Part shown: positions 9,970 to 21,360 of the stretch, in pieces
How the letters are laid out: each line of letters begins with the position of its first letter
Position numbering within the stretch: position 1 is the stretch's first letter
Origin: Symsagittifera roscoffensis
Taxonomy: Eukaryota > Xenacoelomorpha > Acoela > Convolutidae
Length of the DNA stretch: 64,000 nt
Direction of reading: 5' to 3'
Assembly: GCF_963678635.1 (NCBI RefSeq)
Contig: NC_087066.1
Span: forward strand, 7,841,954-7,905,953
Notes under the pieces: model-generated
Seen by the model: only the letters and a program-made list of their open reading frames with translations
What the model was told of the DNA's origin: nothing
Databases searched by the model: none
Program-made: the position numbers and the translations under genes

Positions 9970-12820
9970 CTTCACTAAAATGGCTTCCTTTTCAGCGTCT
10001 AAACTTGCCCCAAAAATCCAGATTAACCAGTATGTACTTCTTGAAGCGAATTGAGTAAAAAGATAAGCAAGTGACAGGTTCAGTGCCTATGATTACTTAT
10101 GCTGACTTCTCTGAGCATTAGTGGTTCTCACTTTCAATAAATTAAATAAGGAGTTAACAAAAGCTAAGTTAAAATTAAAGTTTTTGAAATTAAATTTTTG
10201 AAAGGCAGTTAGATCTCCAGCTAAACACTTCTTTGTCTGCTCCGTGTTGGTCGTAGTCAAGCGAATGATCAGAATTGTCTGTGCCCACAGATCCATGGCT
10301 GGCCTGCAATAAATATCAAACTTTTTGTTTTCCTTTTACTCAACCGTATAGCCCCATTCGGAAAACAATTACTAAATTCGGAAAAAAATTACTTCATAAG
10401 ATTAATTGAAGTTGTTTAATAACCATGCATGCGTACAATCTAAGATATCGGGAAGTGTAAAGGCAGTGGTTGATTTAGGATTTTCTGAGTTTCTCGAGGG
10501 TGTTTTTGGGGCGGAGTTTCATTAAAAAATTTTTTGAAATTGTTGTCGATCTTTTTTTAGGTCGATCAAATAGAGATTCTGAGCTCTCCCAAGCACCCCT
10601 TTTAAATCCTCTTCTGAATAAGACCCTGTTTTGACCAAATTTTCTTCGCCGCGAGTTTTTTTTTTGAAAAAAAGGCCATTGTTGTAAAAATTAAAAAAAA
10701 AAAGGATTTACTTGTATTTAAGATCTAAGATCAGTTATAATGAGTTTTTGTGATTAAAATGTTTGCAAAATAATTGTACCCCATGATACCAGCAAACAAC
10801 AAAATGGAACAAACAATCAATTATAAGTATTATTTTTTATCAAATTTAAAACTTTTTATAAACCATTGAAAATCAATTCAAATAGAATTTTTTCCACCTT
10901 TTTTAGTTTCGCATCGTGCAAATTTTTGCATCAATTTATGCCTTACAGAAAGTTCAAATCGGCCTTACAAAAACTTTGCAGAATGAGTGTACGGCCTATT
11001 TAATTTAAAAAAAAAAGGTTTCTCAAACTGCCAAAACAATAATAATCCCAACATCTTTCAACGTTTGCCCCTTTGCGACCATACCCTCCTAACAATTGTC
11101 ATTTTAAACTCCACCCGTCACCTCCCTCCCCACCAAAATGACCAAAAATCCCACCCCCACCCCCCCCCCCCCCCCTATCAACAGAACTAACTGATCCCCA
11201 ACATCACCCCAATTATTTGCCTCTTTGCCACCTTACACCTCCCCCCCCCATTAATCGTCCCTTTGTCTTTTACCCCCACTAAAAGAACCAACCACCTCCC
11301 CACCACAACCAACCGCCCCCTCCCCATGACCAAAAATAGCCGGCAACCAACACCCCACATCAAAAAAAGTTTCTAAACAATTTGAGAAATAGTTGAAAGC
11401 AGCAAAATTGATAAACACAAAACGAAAAACAAGAATCGAAGATGCGGAAAAAAATTCAAATTAAACAACGAGTATCCCACTTTAGTTTAAAACGTGCAAA
11501 TGACTTATTTTTAATTGTATGCGTTGAAAATGGCATCTCGAAAAGGTAAAAGTTTTTATAATGGAATTTCATTTTCTTTGACTAAAAAAGTGAGTAATAA
11601 TCAATTATATTTGGTTTGCAATGGCTTTTAATGTTTTATTAGCTAACGGCATTATAATTCAATTAATTGATGATCGATTAATTTTCACCTTTATAAACAC
11701 AAACAAAAAAAATCAATTTGAATCAGTTTTTATTCATGGAATTCCAATGCTGGTAGACACTTTTTGGAAGTTGTTACCACAAAAGTACGTTTTTTAGTCG
11801 ATAATAAACGCCGTAAAACAGTATCAAAGAAAGGACCCCTTGTTTCGGCAGAGGGGTTGATCTCTGAACAAAAAAGGCGTCCCCCTCAAAGCCGACTCTG
11901 TGTTATGGTACAAGTTTTACTTGTAAAAAAGACATGTTGAAGTAACAATTTAAGAGACAGCTGAAACGAAAGAGTTTTCATTCAGTAGATCTTAAGAATT
12001 ACCTCTGCACATGATGTTGTGTTTGAACCATTGGAAAGTGAGTAGATTTTCGGGTCTGTGGAATGGGAATCTGACTCTATTCACACCTGGCATATCGGGG
12101 AAGACCAGGGGGTAGTGGGGGTTTGGGTGCCCAAGGAAGGGTTTCATAGGTCCAGTTCCGAAACCCACTTCTGTGATGATGTTGAGGCAGAGATCCGGGT
12201 TAGGGTAGGCCTAAAGGAAAGCAGCTGGATTTTGGAACGAAATTGCTTTTCTACAGAAGATTAGTTCAAACAGTTAATCATATCGAGTTATCAATATTTT
12301 GAACAGTTTGGTAAACTAATGATAAAAATTTAGCTCAAAAACGAATCGACCAAAACATTACAAGGCCAAACTGTGCACTGAATAGGCGCACAATTCTGTG
12401 TCTGTATGTTCCTGGTTTCCACAGACAAGTCTTTAAACATGTCAAATTTTTGTCAGAACGATATCAAATCAAGTGTTAGAAAAAAGGAACAACAAAAGGG
12501 AGCGTCCTTGTTGTGGAATCCAAATACAATTAACAAATTTCACAGTTTGGCCTCGTAATGAATCACTAGAACCTACCGTGGAAAAAAAAGAATCAACAAC
12601 AGCCCTTCGTGGAGCAGAGTTATTTGAATCAGCAACTTGTACTCCTGATTACCGCATTTTTTTTTAAAATTGCAGCTAGCAATCACCTTCACGATTTTAA
12701 CTTAAAAGCTCAAAAAATTCGAAGAGAGTTCAAACAACAATCTTGATAGCAAAACAAGTAGGCAGATAGTTTTAACAACTCAAAGAAGACTTTCAAACTT
12801 CGTGTTGACAATGAACAAAA
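9970..12820. other. Unassigned intergenic stretch
   Basis: No supportable gene. Holds diverged AT-rich family C-like sequence at about 10720-10900 and 11530-11720, and a striking pyrimidine (C-rich) low-complexity tract at about 11040-11340 including a long C run near 11160. A higher-GC patch at 12050-12260 is open in one plus frame for 68 codons, but I recognise no family. Confidence 0.5.
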
Positions 12821-12824
12821 TTTA

Positions 12825-13747
12825 CCCGGGTTGACCTCCATAAACCGAAAACGCTTATCATACAATTCTATACATCAAATCTATGGAAAAATGCCCGTCA
12901 TACAATTTTCTTATACTTTCGAAAAATGGTTGAAAAAAAATCTAAACTAATTTCTGCGGCTGTTTGATTCTAATAAAACTGTCTTGTGATGAATAAACCC
13001 ATGTTTTTTTTGAAAAGAATGCTTATCATACAATTCCCATAAATGGAAATTGCATGAGCAGCATTTTTTTGACGGATAAAGTTTTTCCAACTAATTTTGA
13101 AAACTGTCCCGAAACTTTTTTCAAGAGCAAATTAAATTTTGTACTCAAAACAAACATTTTCCAAAAAAATTTTTTTGCATACAAAATTTATTTTTTTTTG
13201 TGTGCATAACGTAGTCCTGGATACACTAATGTTGGATTTTTGACTTTTCTAATATTTTTCTTCAAAAGCGCTGAAAGCTCCTTTTTCTTTCGCATGGCAT
13301 ATTTATATAAGTCTTGATCAATGTCTGATAACTTTAAAATTCAAGTTTCAAAAATAATCGTTGAAAATTTTTGCCAAAAACCAAAAGTTTGTTACTTTCG
13401 TTCTATCATTTAGGAAAGACAGGATTAAGACAATTCAGATAGTTTGTTATGCAGTGTAAAAGCAACATGCAATACCGTCAAACCTTTGGTGCTTTGAGTC
13501 AGCCAAGGTATTTGTCAGTTGCGTTTGGTACGGACACAACCCAAAAGTTTTTAGAAAAATTAATCAAGAAAAAAATCAACTTTTTGGGTTATGGAAAAAT
13601 ACTTGTCACACAATTTTCGTTATTGGAAAAATGCTTACCAAAGAGATTTCATACAATTTTCTGTTTGTATGGAATTGTATGGAACTGTATGACAAAAAGT
13701 GTTTCATGTATGTAAATTGTATGATAAGAAGTTGTGGTCAAACCGGG
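12825..13747. mobile_element. Family B MITE, second copy
   Basis: A 923-bp copy of the element at 1833-2736. It begins CCCGGGTTGACCTCCATA and ends GTCAAACCGGG. The left flank is TA, the right flank is CA (one change from TA). Interior landmarks are shared: TGCTTATCATACAATT units, the CTGGATACACTAATGTTGG segment, and a distal inverted set of CATACAATTTTC units. The plus-strand frame at 13449-13715 lies inside and is not a gene. Confidence 0.8.
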
Positions 13748-13749
13748 CA

Positions 13750-14940
13750 AGCGATTTGATTCTTTTAATTTCGTCATCTGGTTTTTTTTGGAACTTTTAA
13801 AGCCTGCAAACGGTATGAAAAATTTCTTCTCTGATTTTTAGTTTCGACTCTCGAAGAAAAGGAAAGAGTAACCATGCTTAGGTTGGCTTTTCAATCGGAC
13901 CAGTTTCAAATTTCTAGAATTGTTCTTGGGTTTTTAAGTTGTATTTTGCTCTAATTTAAACGTATATTTATGCAGCAATCAAAAAGTAGTTTAAGTTAGA
14001 AATTGCCAATCGGGCTAATATGGGCTGAAAAATGCGCTTTCAAACAATTTTTATAGTAACACGTAATTTTCATAGCGAATTCAATCATTTTTGTTCAAAA
14101 TCAAGCAATTTCATTACACTGAATGTATTTTTTCCACATGATAATTATTCATCATTTGCAACGTGACCTTGCCTGTGCCTGGCTGACTTTAAGGCTTTAT
14201 GACGAAAAATTTTGGACCGAATTTCAATTTTGCTAGAGCATCGCGAAAAAACAGGTAGTTCCAGATCACTTCGTGACTATTTCCCTGAAAACACATTTAA
14301 GTATTTATTTTTAATAGGGACTACGTTATCGATACAAAATTTCAAATTTTCCATGCAATTTTTTTATTAAAATTTTTTGAGCACAAAAACAAGTTTGCAA
14401 TAAAAAAAGCGATTTAAAAAATTTACCTCAAGTTTTTTTTTATGGTAAAGTTCAATTCATACAATTTTTTTAATGAAATTGTTTGATACGCATCTTTCAT
14501 CAAATTGTCTATTGTAACCAAAGTTTCTCTCATAAAACCGAAACAGCCACCAGTTTATTTTGTTCAAGTTTTAAACCAATTTTAGAAAAAATTTGAAAAA
14601 AACTTTCGATTAAAAAATGCTTGTCATTCAATTGTCCTCGTTGCAATTTGTATGATAAGAACTTTTTCCACGAACTCCATAGATGAAACGATACGATAGA
14701 CATTTTTCTTGTGTGGAAGTTAACGCGGTTAGTATCCAGTTATTAGCGCAATTATGTTTGTGCCAAGCTGTTGGCAACCTCCTTTTCAGTCAATGAATCT
14801 GATTGAAATTAATTAACCTAAAAATGTTCTTTCGATGTCCGAATTTAGCTTCTTACTAATTTTCACACGTAAAGAGCATTTCCAATAAACTAACTAACCT
14901 AAAAGCTGTAGTTTTTGACCGATTAAATTGTTCGAGAAGG
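13750..14940. other. Unassigned stretch with family B debris
   Basis: No gene seen. Fragments such as AATGCTTGTCATTCAATTGT and TTTGTATGATAAGAAC near 14610-14670 resemble the distal end of family B, suggesting an older decayed copy. Confidence 0.4.
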
Positions 14941-14941
14941 G

Positions 14942-16457
14942 GCTGGGTCTTTTACCAGACCGACTTTTTACCAGGCCGACTTTTTACCAGACCGACCTTT
15001 TACCAGACCACAATGCAATAATTCAAATAAAGATAAATTAAAATTACTGGACGATTCAAAACGGAAGCGGTTAGAACAAACAAAAGTTCGCTGAGAAACC
15101 GCGGGCTTCTTTCAACTAATATGAAGGGATCTCTATGAAACTTTTGTTTTGTGGTAAAATGTTGTGTTCAGATGAACCAAGGAGTGTTATGACATCTCAG
15201 TTTTAGAGATTTTTGACAAAAAACAAGATTACAATTTATCATAATTCGTTCTAATATATTATAAGAGATTATAAGAGATTTTCGGAAAAATTATAATTAA
15301 TTATAATTGATTAAATTTTATTAAAAAGTCACGAAAAAAGTTATCATTATAACGGATTATAAATCGTTTAAACATCTAAGTTTGGCGCTCATAATTAATT
15401 ATAATTTTGATAAAAGTACAATCCCGCATCCAGTTTCAAGCGTTAATATTCGATTATATTACGACTTTAGTACCAGTCTCACTAAAATTGAGAAACAATC
15501 GATTTTAACCAATTAATAATCGGTTATAATCTTTCTTTTTAAAATCAAATTATAATTAATTATAATCCATTATAATCGATTATAATCAATTGTTTATTCG
15601 TCAATTTTTTGATACAATTATAATCGATTATAATTGATTATAATCCATTATTTTTATTCAAATTTCTATTTTATTAGTTTTGCACAAAAATCCATTATAG
15701 TTGATTATAATTGATTATAATCCCTTTTGTTTGTCCATTTTTGTCTTCGAAGTTGCATCTAAATTGCCTATATTTTATGCATTTTGTGGAAGCTGGTTCC
15801 TATGAAAAATGAGAAAATTTTTTAAAAAGTTTTCCAATTAATTCAAATTATTAAGTTTTTTTTTTCATTTCCCTATTAGAGTTGTTTTGTGATGCATATT
15901 TTAAGCTTTTTTAAACACCAAAACATTGATTTAATTTCTTGATTGATTCGGAAAATTTATTTTTCATCTACCGCGAGAACCTTTCCACTCATATGAAAGG
16001 ATCTCTATGAAACTTTTGTTTCGTGGTAAAACTTCGTGTTCAGATGAACCAAAGAGTTCAAGAGATCTCTATTTTAGAACTTTTTTTATTGACACAAAAA
16101 TAATTACCCATAAGATATAATTCGAATATAGGAAAGTTTTGGCAAAATAAGAGATTTAATCGATTATAATTGATTTTAAGGGTTTTTAGTAAGAACTATA
16201 ACCAATTATAATCAATTATATTCGATTATAATCAAATATCACGAAAAAATCACGATTATAATCAATTATAAATCCCTTAAAGACCTAATTTTGGTAATTA
16301 TAATCGATTATAATTGTCCAAAAAATCATCATAATAATCCGTTATAATCGATTATTTTCGCCTAAACTTGGATGCGGGATTATAATTGTATTATAATCGA
16401 TTATTTTGTCTTTTTACTGAGTGCGGGATGTTATGACTTTTCTGGTAAAAGGTCGGT
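14942..16457. mobile_element. Composite family C element with inverted ends
   Basis: The left end carries a four-copy tandem of a ~17-bp unit (CCGACTTTTTACCAGAC, 14945-15005). The right end (about 16431-16457) carries the same motif inverted (CTGGTAAAAGGTCGGTC), so the block is bounded by inverted repeats. Inside there are two similar halves: both contain AGGGATCTCTATGAAAC or AAGGATCTCTATGAAAC, a following GTGTTCAGATGAACCAA, and long TTATAATCGATTATAA-type arrays. No coding capacity seen. Confidence 0.6.
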
Positions 16458-16620
16458 CCCCGTTCGAGAATACCAATATTGCCAACAAATTGTTATTGAC
16501 TATAGAACTGAGTTTGTTTTCTGACAGTTGTAACTATAACTGAAATCAAAAAGAAGCCTTATCACATTGAGGAAATTACTTTAATTGCGCATGCTTAAAG
16601 CGGCACGCATGCAAGTCGGT

Positions 16621-16796
16621 CTATACACCCCCATAACTGGCTAATAATTTTTGATGAGATTGACTGACTGAGAGGTAGTTGAGTCGTTTGTTCTCGCTGT
16701 AGTCTGTGAGTCTTTCCAGGTACTGTTGAGGACTTAGCTTCAACATCCACCGTCCATAATGCATGTACTTCTCAAACTGACGCACACAACACAAGT
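16621..16796 (-). CDS. Candidate terminal exon of an unrecognised host gene
   Basis: A minus-strand segment with a good acceptor (TTTTGTGTGGTTCTGATTTAG before 16796) followed by 58 codons to a TAG stop. Codon use is richer in GC than the surroundings and the peptide has balanced composition (LCCVRQFEKYMHYGRW near its start, ASYGGV at its end). I do not recognise the family and see no upstream exon nearby; the region above is AT repeats and then a LINE, which would lie in an intron. It may instead be a chance frame. Confidence 0.35.
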
Positions 16797-16858
16797 CTAA
16801 ATCAGAACCACACAAAAGCAATCAACATTTATCCCACACTTTCGAAACTTATAAGCTT

Positions 16859-17272
16859 CCCGCACCTAGCGCCCATGGATTCTAATCGATTATAATGGAT
16901 TCTCGAGACAAAAATAATAGATTATAATCCATTACGGATGTAAAATTCAGACCACGAAATCGATTATATTGCCATTATAATCGATTGTTTTTGAGAAAAA
17001 ATAATCCATTATAATCCATTATAATCGATTATAATCCATTATAATCGATTATAATCCATGATTTTTCTCACTGAAATCGATTATTTTGTCGAGAAAATCC
17101 ATTATAATCTATTATTTATGAGGTAAAAAAATCCATTATAATCCATTATAATCGATTATAATCTATTATTTATGAGGTAAAAAAATCCATTATAATCCAT
17201 TATAATCGATTATAATCGATTATTTATGAGGTAAAAAAATCCATTATAATCCATTATATTCGATTATAATTC
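16859..17272. repeat. AT-rich array of 10-bp palindromic units
   Basis: Starts TCCCGCACCTAGCGCCCATGG, the left-end type shared with the copies at 46608, 50345 and 52315. It then runs as alternating 10-bp units CGATTATAAT and CCATTATAAT, with three longer repeats spaced by TTTATGAGGTAAAAAAATCC. The 16-mer TTATAATCGATTATAA is self-complementary. Confidence 0.85.
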
Positions 17273-17339
17273 ATTTTAGTTACCTAATTCAGCGATTCTA
17301 TTTTTAGTTCTAATTATGCCTGGAAGAAAAAAAGCAATT

Positions 17340-17640
17340 TTAAAGATGTAAAATTACAAAACTGCAAATATACGAAAATATGCAAATATATAAAATTCTC
17401 ATTACTGTTTTAAAATACTCATGTATTTTTAGATATAAAATATTCTCAAATACACACAAAGGGTCACATATACAAACACACGTACAGGCACACAAACAGG
17501 TCGATGAACGTTGGTAAGGGGGGGGGGGGCTGCAGGTCAAATCTACTAAAAAAGCGCACAAAAAAATTAATTAAAATTTAAAAAAAAAACTTAAACCACG
17601 GAATCTACCCAAAATTTGGATTTCACAAACTTTCTCATGT
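17340..17640. other. Low-complexity sequence before the LINE
   Basis: ACAAACACAC-type simple sequence, a G run at 17519-17529 and a short A/T-rich stretch. The minus-strand frame across it reflects the simple repeat. Confidence 0.5.
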
Positions 17641-17680
17641 TGCAGAATTTTCAAAAAATTCCTCTCTGCGATTTAGTATA

Positions 17681-17715
17681 CAAGACACAACCAATTTTCA
17701 AGACACAACCAATTT
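17681..17715 (+). repeat. Two 18-bp direct repeats in the LINE 5' region
   Basis: CAAGACACAACCAATTT occurs twice, 18 bp apart, about 65 bp upstream of the LINE ORF1 start. It may be part of the element's 5'UTR; tandem 5' monomers are common in LINE promoters, but two short units are weak evidence. Confidence 0.5.
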
Positions 17716-17780
17716 AAATTTCCAACGATAAGTCGGTTCATTTTAATATCGTATTTTTAATTTCGCTTTTAATCGCCAAC

Positions 17781-18797
17781 ATGTTTGACCTCGAAACTTT
17801 CCGAAATTTGAACGACGAATTGAAATACGAGCTGTATAAAGACTTGATCGAAAATGTTACTTATTTTAAACGAATTATCGAAAACTTAACTGTATCAACG
17901 AAAGATGAAGAAAAAGGAAACAAATTTATTGATCTACAAAATTTTAAAAACAAGGGCAATTCGAAAATTGCAGAAAACAAATTTGAAAATGAATGGTGCA
18001 AGATTGAAACTCGGAGCAGAAATCAGAACAAACGAAGCGAAAATAACCAAGAAAGCAAGAATAACCAAGAAATCAAAATACAAGCAACCAATATTCTAGA
18101 AGAAAAATTCGACCAACAACGAAAACATTTATTTTTACCACGAAAAGGAGAATATTCTGGCCTATTACTGGGAGACTCAATTGTTAACAGAATGAATGGG
18201 GAACAAATATCGGAAAATGTGTTGGCCAGAGGGTTTGGTGGGCACACAATTTCTGCATTGGTGAGAAATAGTGAATCGCAACATTTTAAACATGTAACTA
18301 CGCTAATTGGAATAAATGACTGCCTCTCAAATGATTTCGACGCGAAGGAAGCCGTGAGTAGCTTAGAAAAACTAATTTATCTGGTAAATCATAAAGTCTC
18401 CCCAGAAACAATTTCACTTTGTACTGTAACTCCCTTAGGCGCTTTTAGAAACGATTTTAACCCAAATGTACAGAAGCTAAACAAGCAAAGTTTTAATTTA
18501 GTACGGAATGTAAAGGACTTGGTCGAAGTAAAATTAGATATTTTAGACATAAACAAAAATTTTAGTCAAAATACCGATGCGCTTAGCTCGGATGGTTTGC
18601 ATCCTTCTGATGGGGGTGTTGAAATTTTGGTGCAAAGTTTTAGAGATTCTTTTAGAGATTCTGATATTAATGCAAACCCATGTGCAAACCCGCCCCAGAA
18701 TGAAGAAAACCCAACAATCATCAAATTTAGATCCAAAAACGGCAGAAATGATACAATTTTTCCAAAAAGGTGCAAAAAACTCTTTAGGAAATACTAG
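17781..18797 (+). CDS. CR1-like LINE ORF1 with SGNH (GDSL) esterase domain
   Basis: An intact 338-codon frame. After an acidic/lysine-rich N-terminal third, which looks partly helical, comes an SGNH hydrolase domain with all expected blocks: GDS at residues 131-133 (nucleophile Ser133), a glycine-rich ARGFGG block, GIND at 177-180 and DGLH at 271-274 (Asp271, His274). Esterase-type ORF1 proteins are known in CR1/L2-clade LINEs; they probably act in RNP assembly or membrane/lipid association, though the substrate is unsettled. The ATG at 17781 is the first in frame after the 5' repeats. Unlike everything downstream, this ORF has no stop or shift. It is followed directly by the triplicated 2A-endonuclease-RT block. 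Confidence 0.85.
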   Translation: MFDLETFRNLNDELKYELYKDLIENVTYFKRIIENLTVSTKDEEKGNKFIDLQNFKNKGNSKIAENKFENEWCKIETRSRNQNKRSENNQESKNNQEIKIQATNILEEKFDQQRKHLFLPRKGEYSGLLLGDSIVNRMNGEQISENVLARGFGGHTISALVRNSESQHFKHVTTLIGINDCLSNDFDAKEAVSSLEKLIYLVNHKVSPETISLCTVTPLGAFRNDFNPNVQKLNKQSFNLVRNVKDLVEVKLDILDINKNFSQNTDALSSDGLHPSDGGVEILVQSFRDSFRDSDINANPCANPPQNEENPTIIKFRSKNGRNDTIFPKRCKKLFRKY

Positions 18798-19027
18798 TTT
18801 CGCATTTTTTCTTGGTGCAAATTTTGGCGATTATTTAATTTATTATGCTGAATAATAAATTCTGGTTGTTTTGTGCAATTTTTCTAATTTCCAAGGCTTA
18901 GATGTAAAATATTGAAAAAACCATTGTTTACTGGGGCTATCTAAGCTGCCATCAAAAGATATTAACTTCAAAATGTGGGATAAATGAGCGGAGAGCTACC
19001 ACACTGACTCATCTTTTCCTGTTTGCG

Positions 19028-19809
19028 TTGTTACTAACCCAAAGTGGGGATGTTGAAAAAAACCCTGGTCCTATTGAAACCATTGAAACAGTCTACGTCA
19101 TCTGCTCAAAAAATTGTGCAAATCTTAAATTTGTTCATTTGAATTTTCAAAGTATTATTAGAAAACGGATGCAATTGAAAAATTTCTTGATGATATGGGC
19201 GAAAATACAATTATAGGAATTACCAAAACGTGGCTTAAAAAAGAAGATAGTGATAATTTATGGAATCTCCACCCTAGAACGCATGCGATGTTCAGATATG
19301 ATAGGCAATCAGCGGTAAAAAAGAAAGGCGGTGGCGTTTTGTTCTATATACCAGTCAAATTGGCTCCGAAATTGAGGCCTGATTTAATTTTATTTGATAA
19401 AGAAAAATACGAGTCAGTGTGGGTTGAGTGCACATCTACATTTAACATTCCCAGTAAAGAAAAAATGTTAGTTAATTTGTGTTATAATCCAAGCAGATCA
19501 AACTTTATTGATTTTTTGGAACAATTAACGCTTAACATAGATAATGCATTTTCAGTTTCTAATAAAATTACGCTTCTGGGTGATTATAAAATAAATTATC
19601 TGGATAGCAGAGAAAAAGAAAATTTAGGTTCTATAATTATTCCATATGGATTGAAGATTTTTTGTCCAAACGATGAGACAAGAATTAGTTCCTCAACTAA
19701 AACTCATATCGACTACATTATCAGTGACTATGAAACAAACGGCATTGAATTTTGTTTTGATACACCTTATAAAACCGACCATTTTGCTTCATTTATTTTG
19801 AGGATATAA
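19028..19809 (+). pseudogene. 2A peptide plus APE endonuclease, LINE ORF2 unit 1
   Basis: Opens with a canonical 2A ribosome-skipping peptide (TQSGDVEKNPGP), preceded in frame by a hydrophobic stretch (LTHLFLFALLL). The 2A frame is open from about 18906 but has no ATG before the 2A motif. LNFQSIIRKR follows, as at the start of APE endonucleases, then a one-base frameshift into the frame of 19195-19809. That frame has the endonuclease blocks RYDRQSAVKKKGGGVLFYIP, LLGDYKINYLD, HIDYI and TDHFA. Two catalytic positions are altered: the usual ETWL glutamate is lysine (ITKTWL) and the GDFN asparagine is lysine (GDYK). The frame ends at a stop after FASFILRI. Non-functional. Confidence 0.85.
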
Positions 19810-20029
19810 AAAGCGGCAAAAGTTTATCGAGGATAATTTTGACTTTCAATAAAAAAAATTATCAGAAAAATGAATTTTGCAATACTTTCTCCGCTCTTCC
19901 TTGATATCTCTTATATCAATGTACAGACGCAGAAAACATGTTCTCGACGATGATTTATTTAATTTCTAGTGCTTTTCAGCAACATCCTCCTATCGAAAAA
20001 AAATTGTTCAAAATTTTAAACCAAAAAAT

Positions 20030-21138
20030 GTGTTGAAAACGGAATGGTTCGATTCAAAATGTCAGCAATTGTTGATTAAGAAACAGAATTCACTCAGATC
20101 ATATCGCAGTCAAAGCACAAGCGATAATTGGTCAAAGTACCAGTTTTTACGTATTCAAATGAGCCAATTGATTAGAAGTAAACAACTCGATCATTCAAAA
20201 CCTTGTTTTTCACTTCTCAGCACTATCCAACAAAAATGAAAATATATTAACCAAGTTAGAGGTACATGTTCTGGCAACAATCGAATTACAGTTTTACGAA
20301 ATTCCTTCAGTGAAATGATAACCCAAGAAAAAAAAAATTGCCAATCATTTCAATTATATTTTTTCAAACTTAGGCAAATTTTTCGGCGATAAAAAGCCTC
20401 CGAATTAAAACAAATCTGCCTCTGAATCTGCGCCTTTCCAATTTCAACACATTACAGTGAAGCAATGCTTTGATTAAGTTCGAAAAATCAATATCAGAAA
20501 ACCAATCGGACCTTGTACCGTACCTGCTAGTGCAATCATTGACGGTCAATCTGTTATAGTTCCACATTTAACTTTTGTCATAAATACTTGCTTAGATGAG
20601 AACTTTTTCCCGATCGAGCTGAAAAAAAGCACACGTAACCCCTTTGTTTAAAAAAGATGACCCAATGGATGCAAAAAATTATCGGCCATTATAAATAACT
20701 TGTGCTTTTTCTAAAATTTTTGAAAAAATTTTGCATGCCCAAATAACAGAACATCTTGACAAATTTCAAATAATGACACCATTTCAATTCGGATTTCGCA
20801 AAATCATTTCAACACAAGATGCTCTTGTTTATGTGACAGAAAGTATTCGAAATCATATAGATTAAAAAAAAATCGTACATGCAGCTTTATTAGATCTGTC
20901 CAAGGCTTTTGATTCTATGTTTTGCATGAAGTTTTAATTGAAAAATTGCTTTCTCTCGGTTTTTCAAATGGAGCAAATGCTTTAATTGCTAGCTTCCTAA
21001 GCAAACTTATTCAAAGAGTAAAGTTCAATGGAATCTTTTCAGACTGGATTGAAATCAAACGAGGTGTCCTGCAAGGAACGGTACTTGGTCCGTTGTTGTT
21101 CAATTTATATGTTAATGATATACAAGAGCGATTATATT
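20030..21138 (+). pseudogene. Linker and first half of reverse transcriptase, unit 1
   Basis: The first fragment (20030-20239) is the lysine/arginine-rich linker that follows the endonuclease (WFDSKCQQLLIKKQNSLRSY...). After ~400 bp with broken frames, RT begins at about 20642 (FKKDDPMDAKNYRPL, then a TAA in place of the serine codon found in units 2 and 3), continues through FQFGFRKIISTQDAL and DLSKAFDSM, shifts frame, and resumes as HEVLIEKLLSLGFSNG to RGVLQGTVLGPLLFNLYVNDI. It stops before the YADD box because the unit ends there. Antisense frames over 20370-20567 are shadows. Confidence 0.85.
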
Positions 21139-21360
21139 TAATTTGGCGATTAAATTTTGGCGATTATTTAATTTATTATGCTGAATAATAAATTCTGGTT
21201 GTTTTGTGCAATTTTTCTAATTTCCAAGGCTTAGATGTAAAATATTGAAAAAACCATTGTTTACTGGGGCTATCTAAGCTGCCATCAAAAGATATTAACT
21301 TCAAAATGTGGGATAAATGAGCGGAGAGCTACCACACTGACTCATCTTTTCCTGTTTGCG

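Larger units (their letters stand above)
18821..21153 (+). repeat. LINE internal tandem unit 1 (2,333 bp)
   Basis: First of three head-to-tail copies. It starts ATTTTGGCGATTATTTAATT just after the ORF1 stop and runs through 2A, endonuclease, linker and the first half of RT to ACAAGAGCGATTATAT at 21137. A 16-bp filler (TTAATTTGGCGATTAA) then leads into unit 2. The copies differ by only occasional substitutions and T/A-run indels. Confidence 0.95.

Noticed and set aside
9747-9975. Arg/Ser-rich and Thr/Gly-rich ORFs on both strands
   Set aside because: Direct translation of the CpG-rich minisatellite; both strands open for the same reason.
12058-12264. 68-codon ORF in a GC-richer patch
   Set aside because: No family, no splice signals and no second exon; kept only as a note in the intergenic entry.
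16859-17272. CRISPR array or centromeric satellite
   Set aside because: Units are 10 bp without unique spacers, dispersed inside mobile elements; no cas genes in this eukaryotic sequence.
20370-20567. Minus-strand frame repeated in all three LINE units (MWNYNRLTVNDC...)
   Set aside because: It is antisense to the degraded part of the LINE ORF2 and repeats only because the unit repeats.
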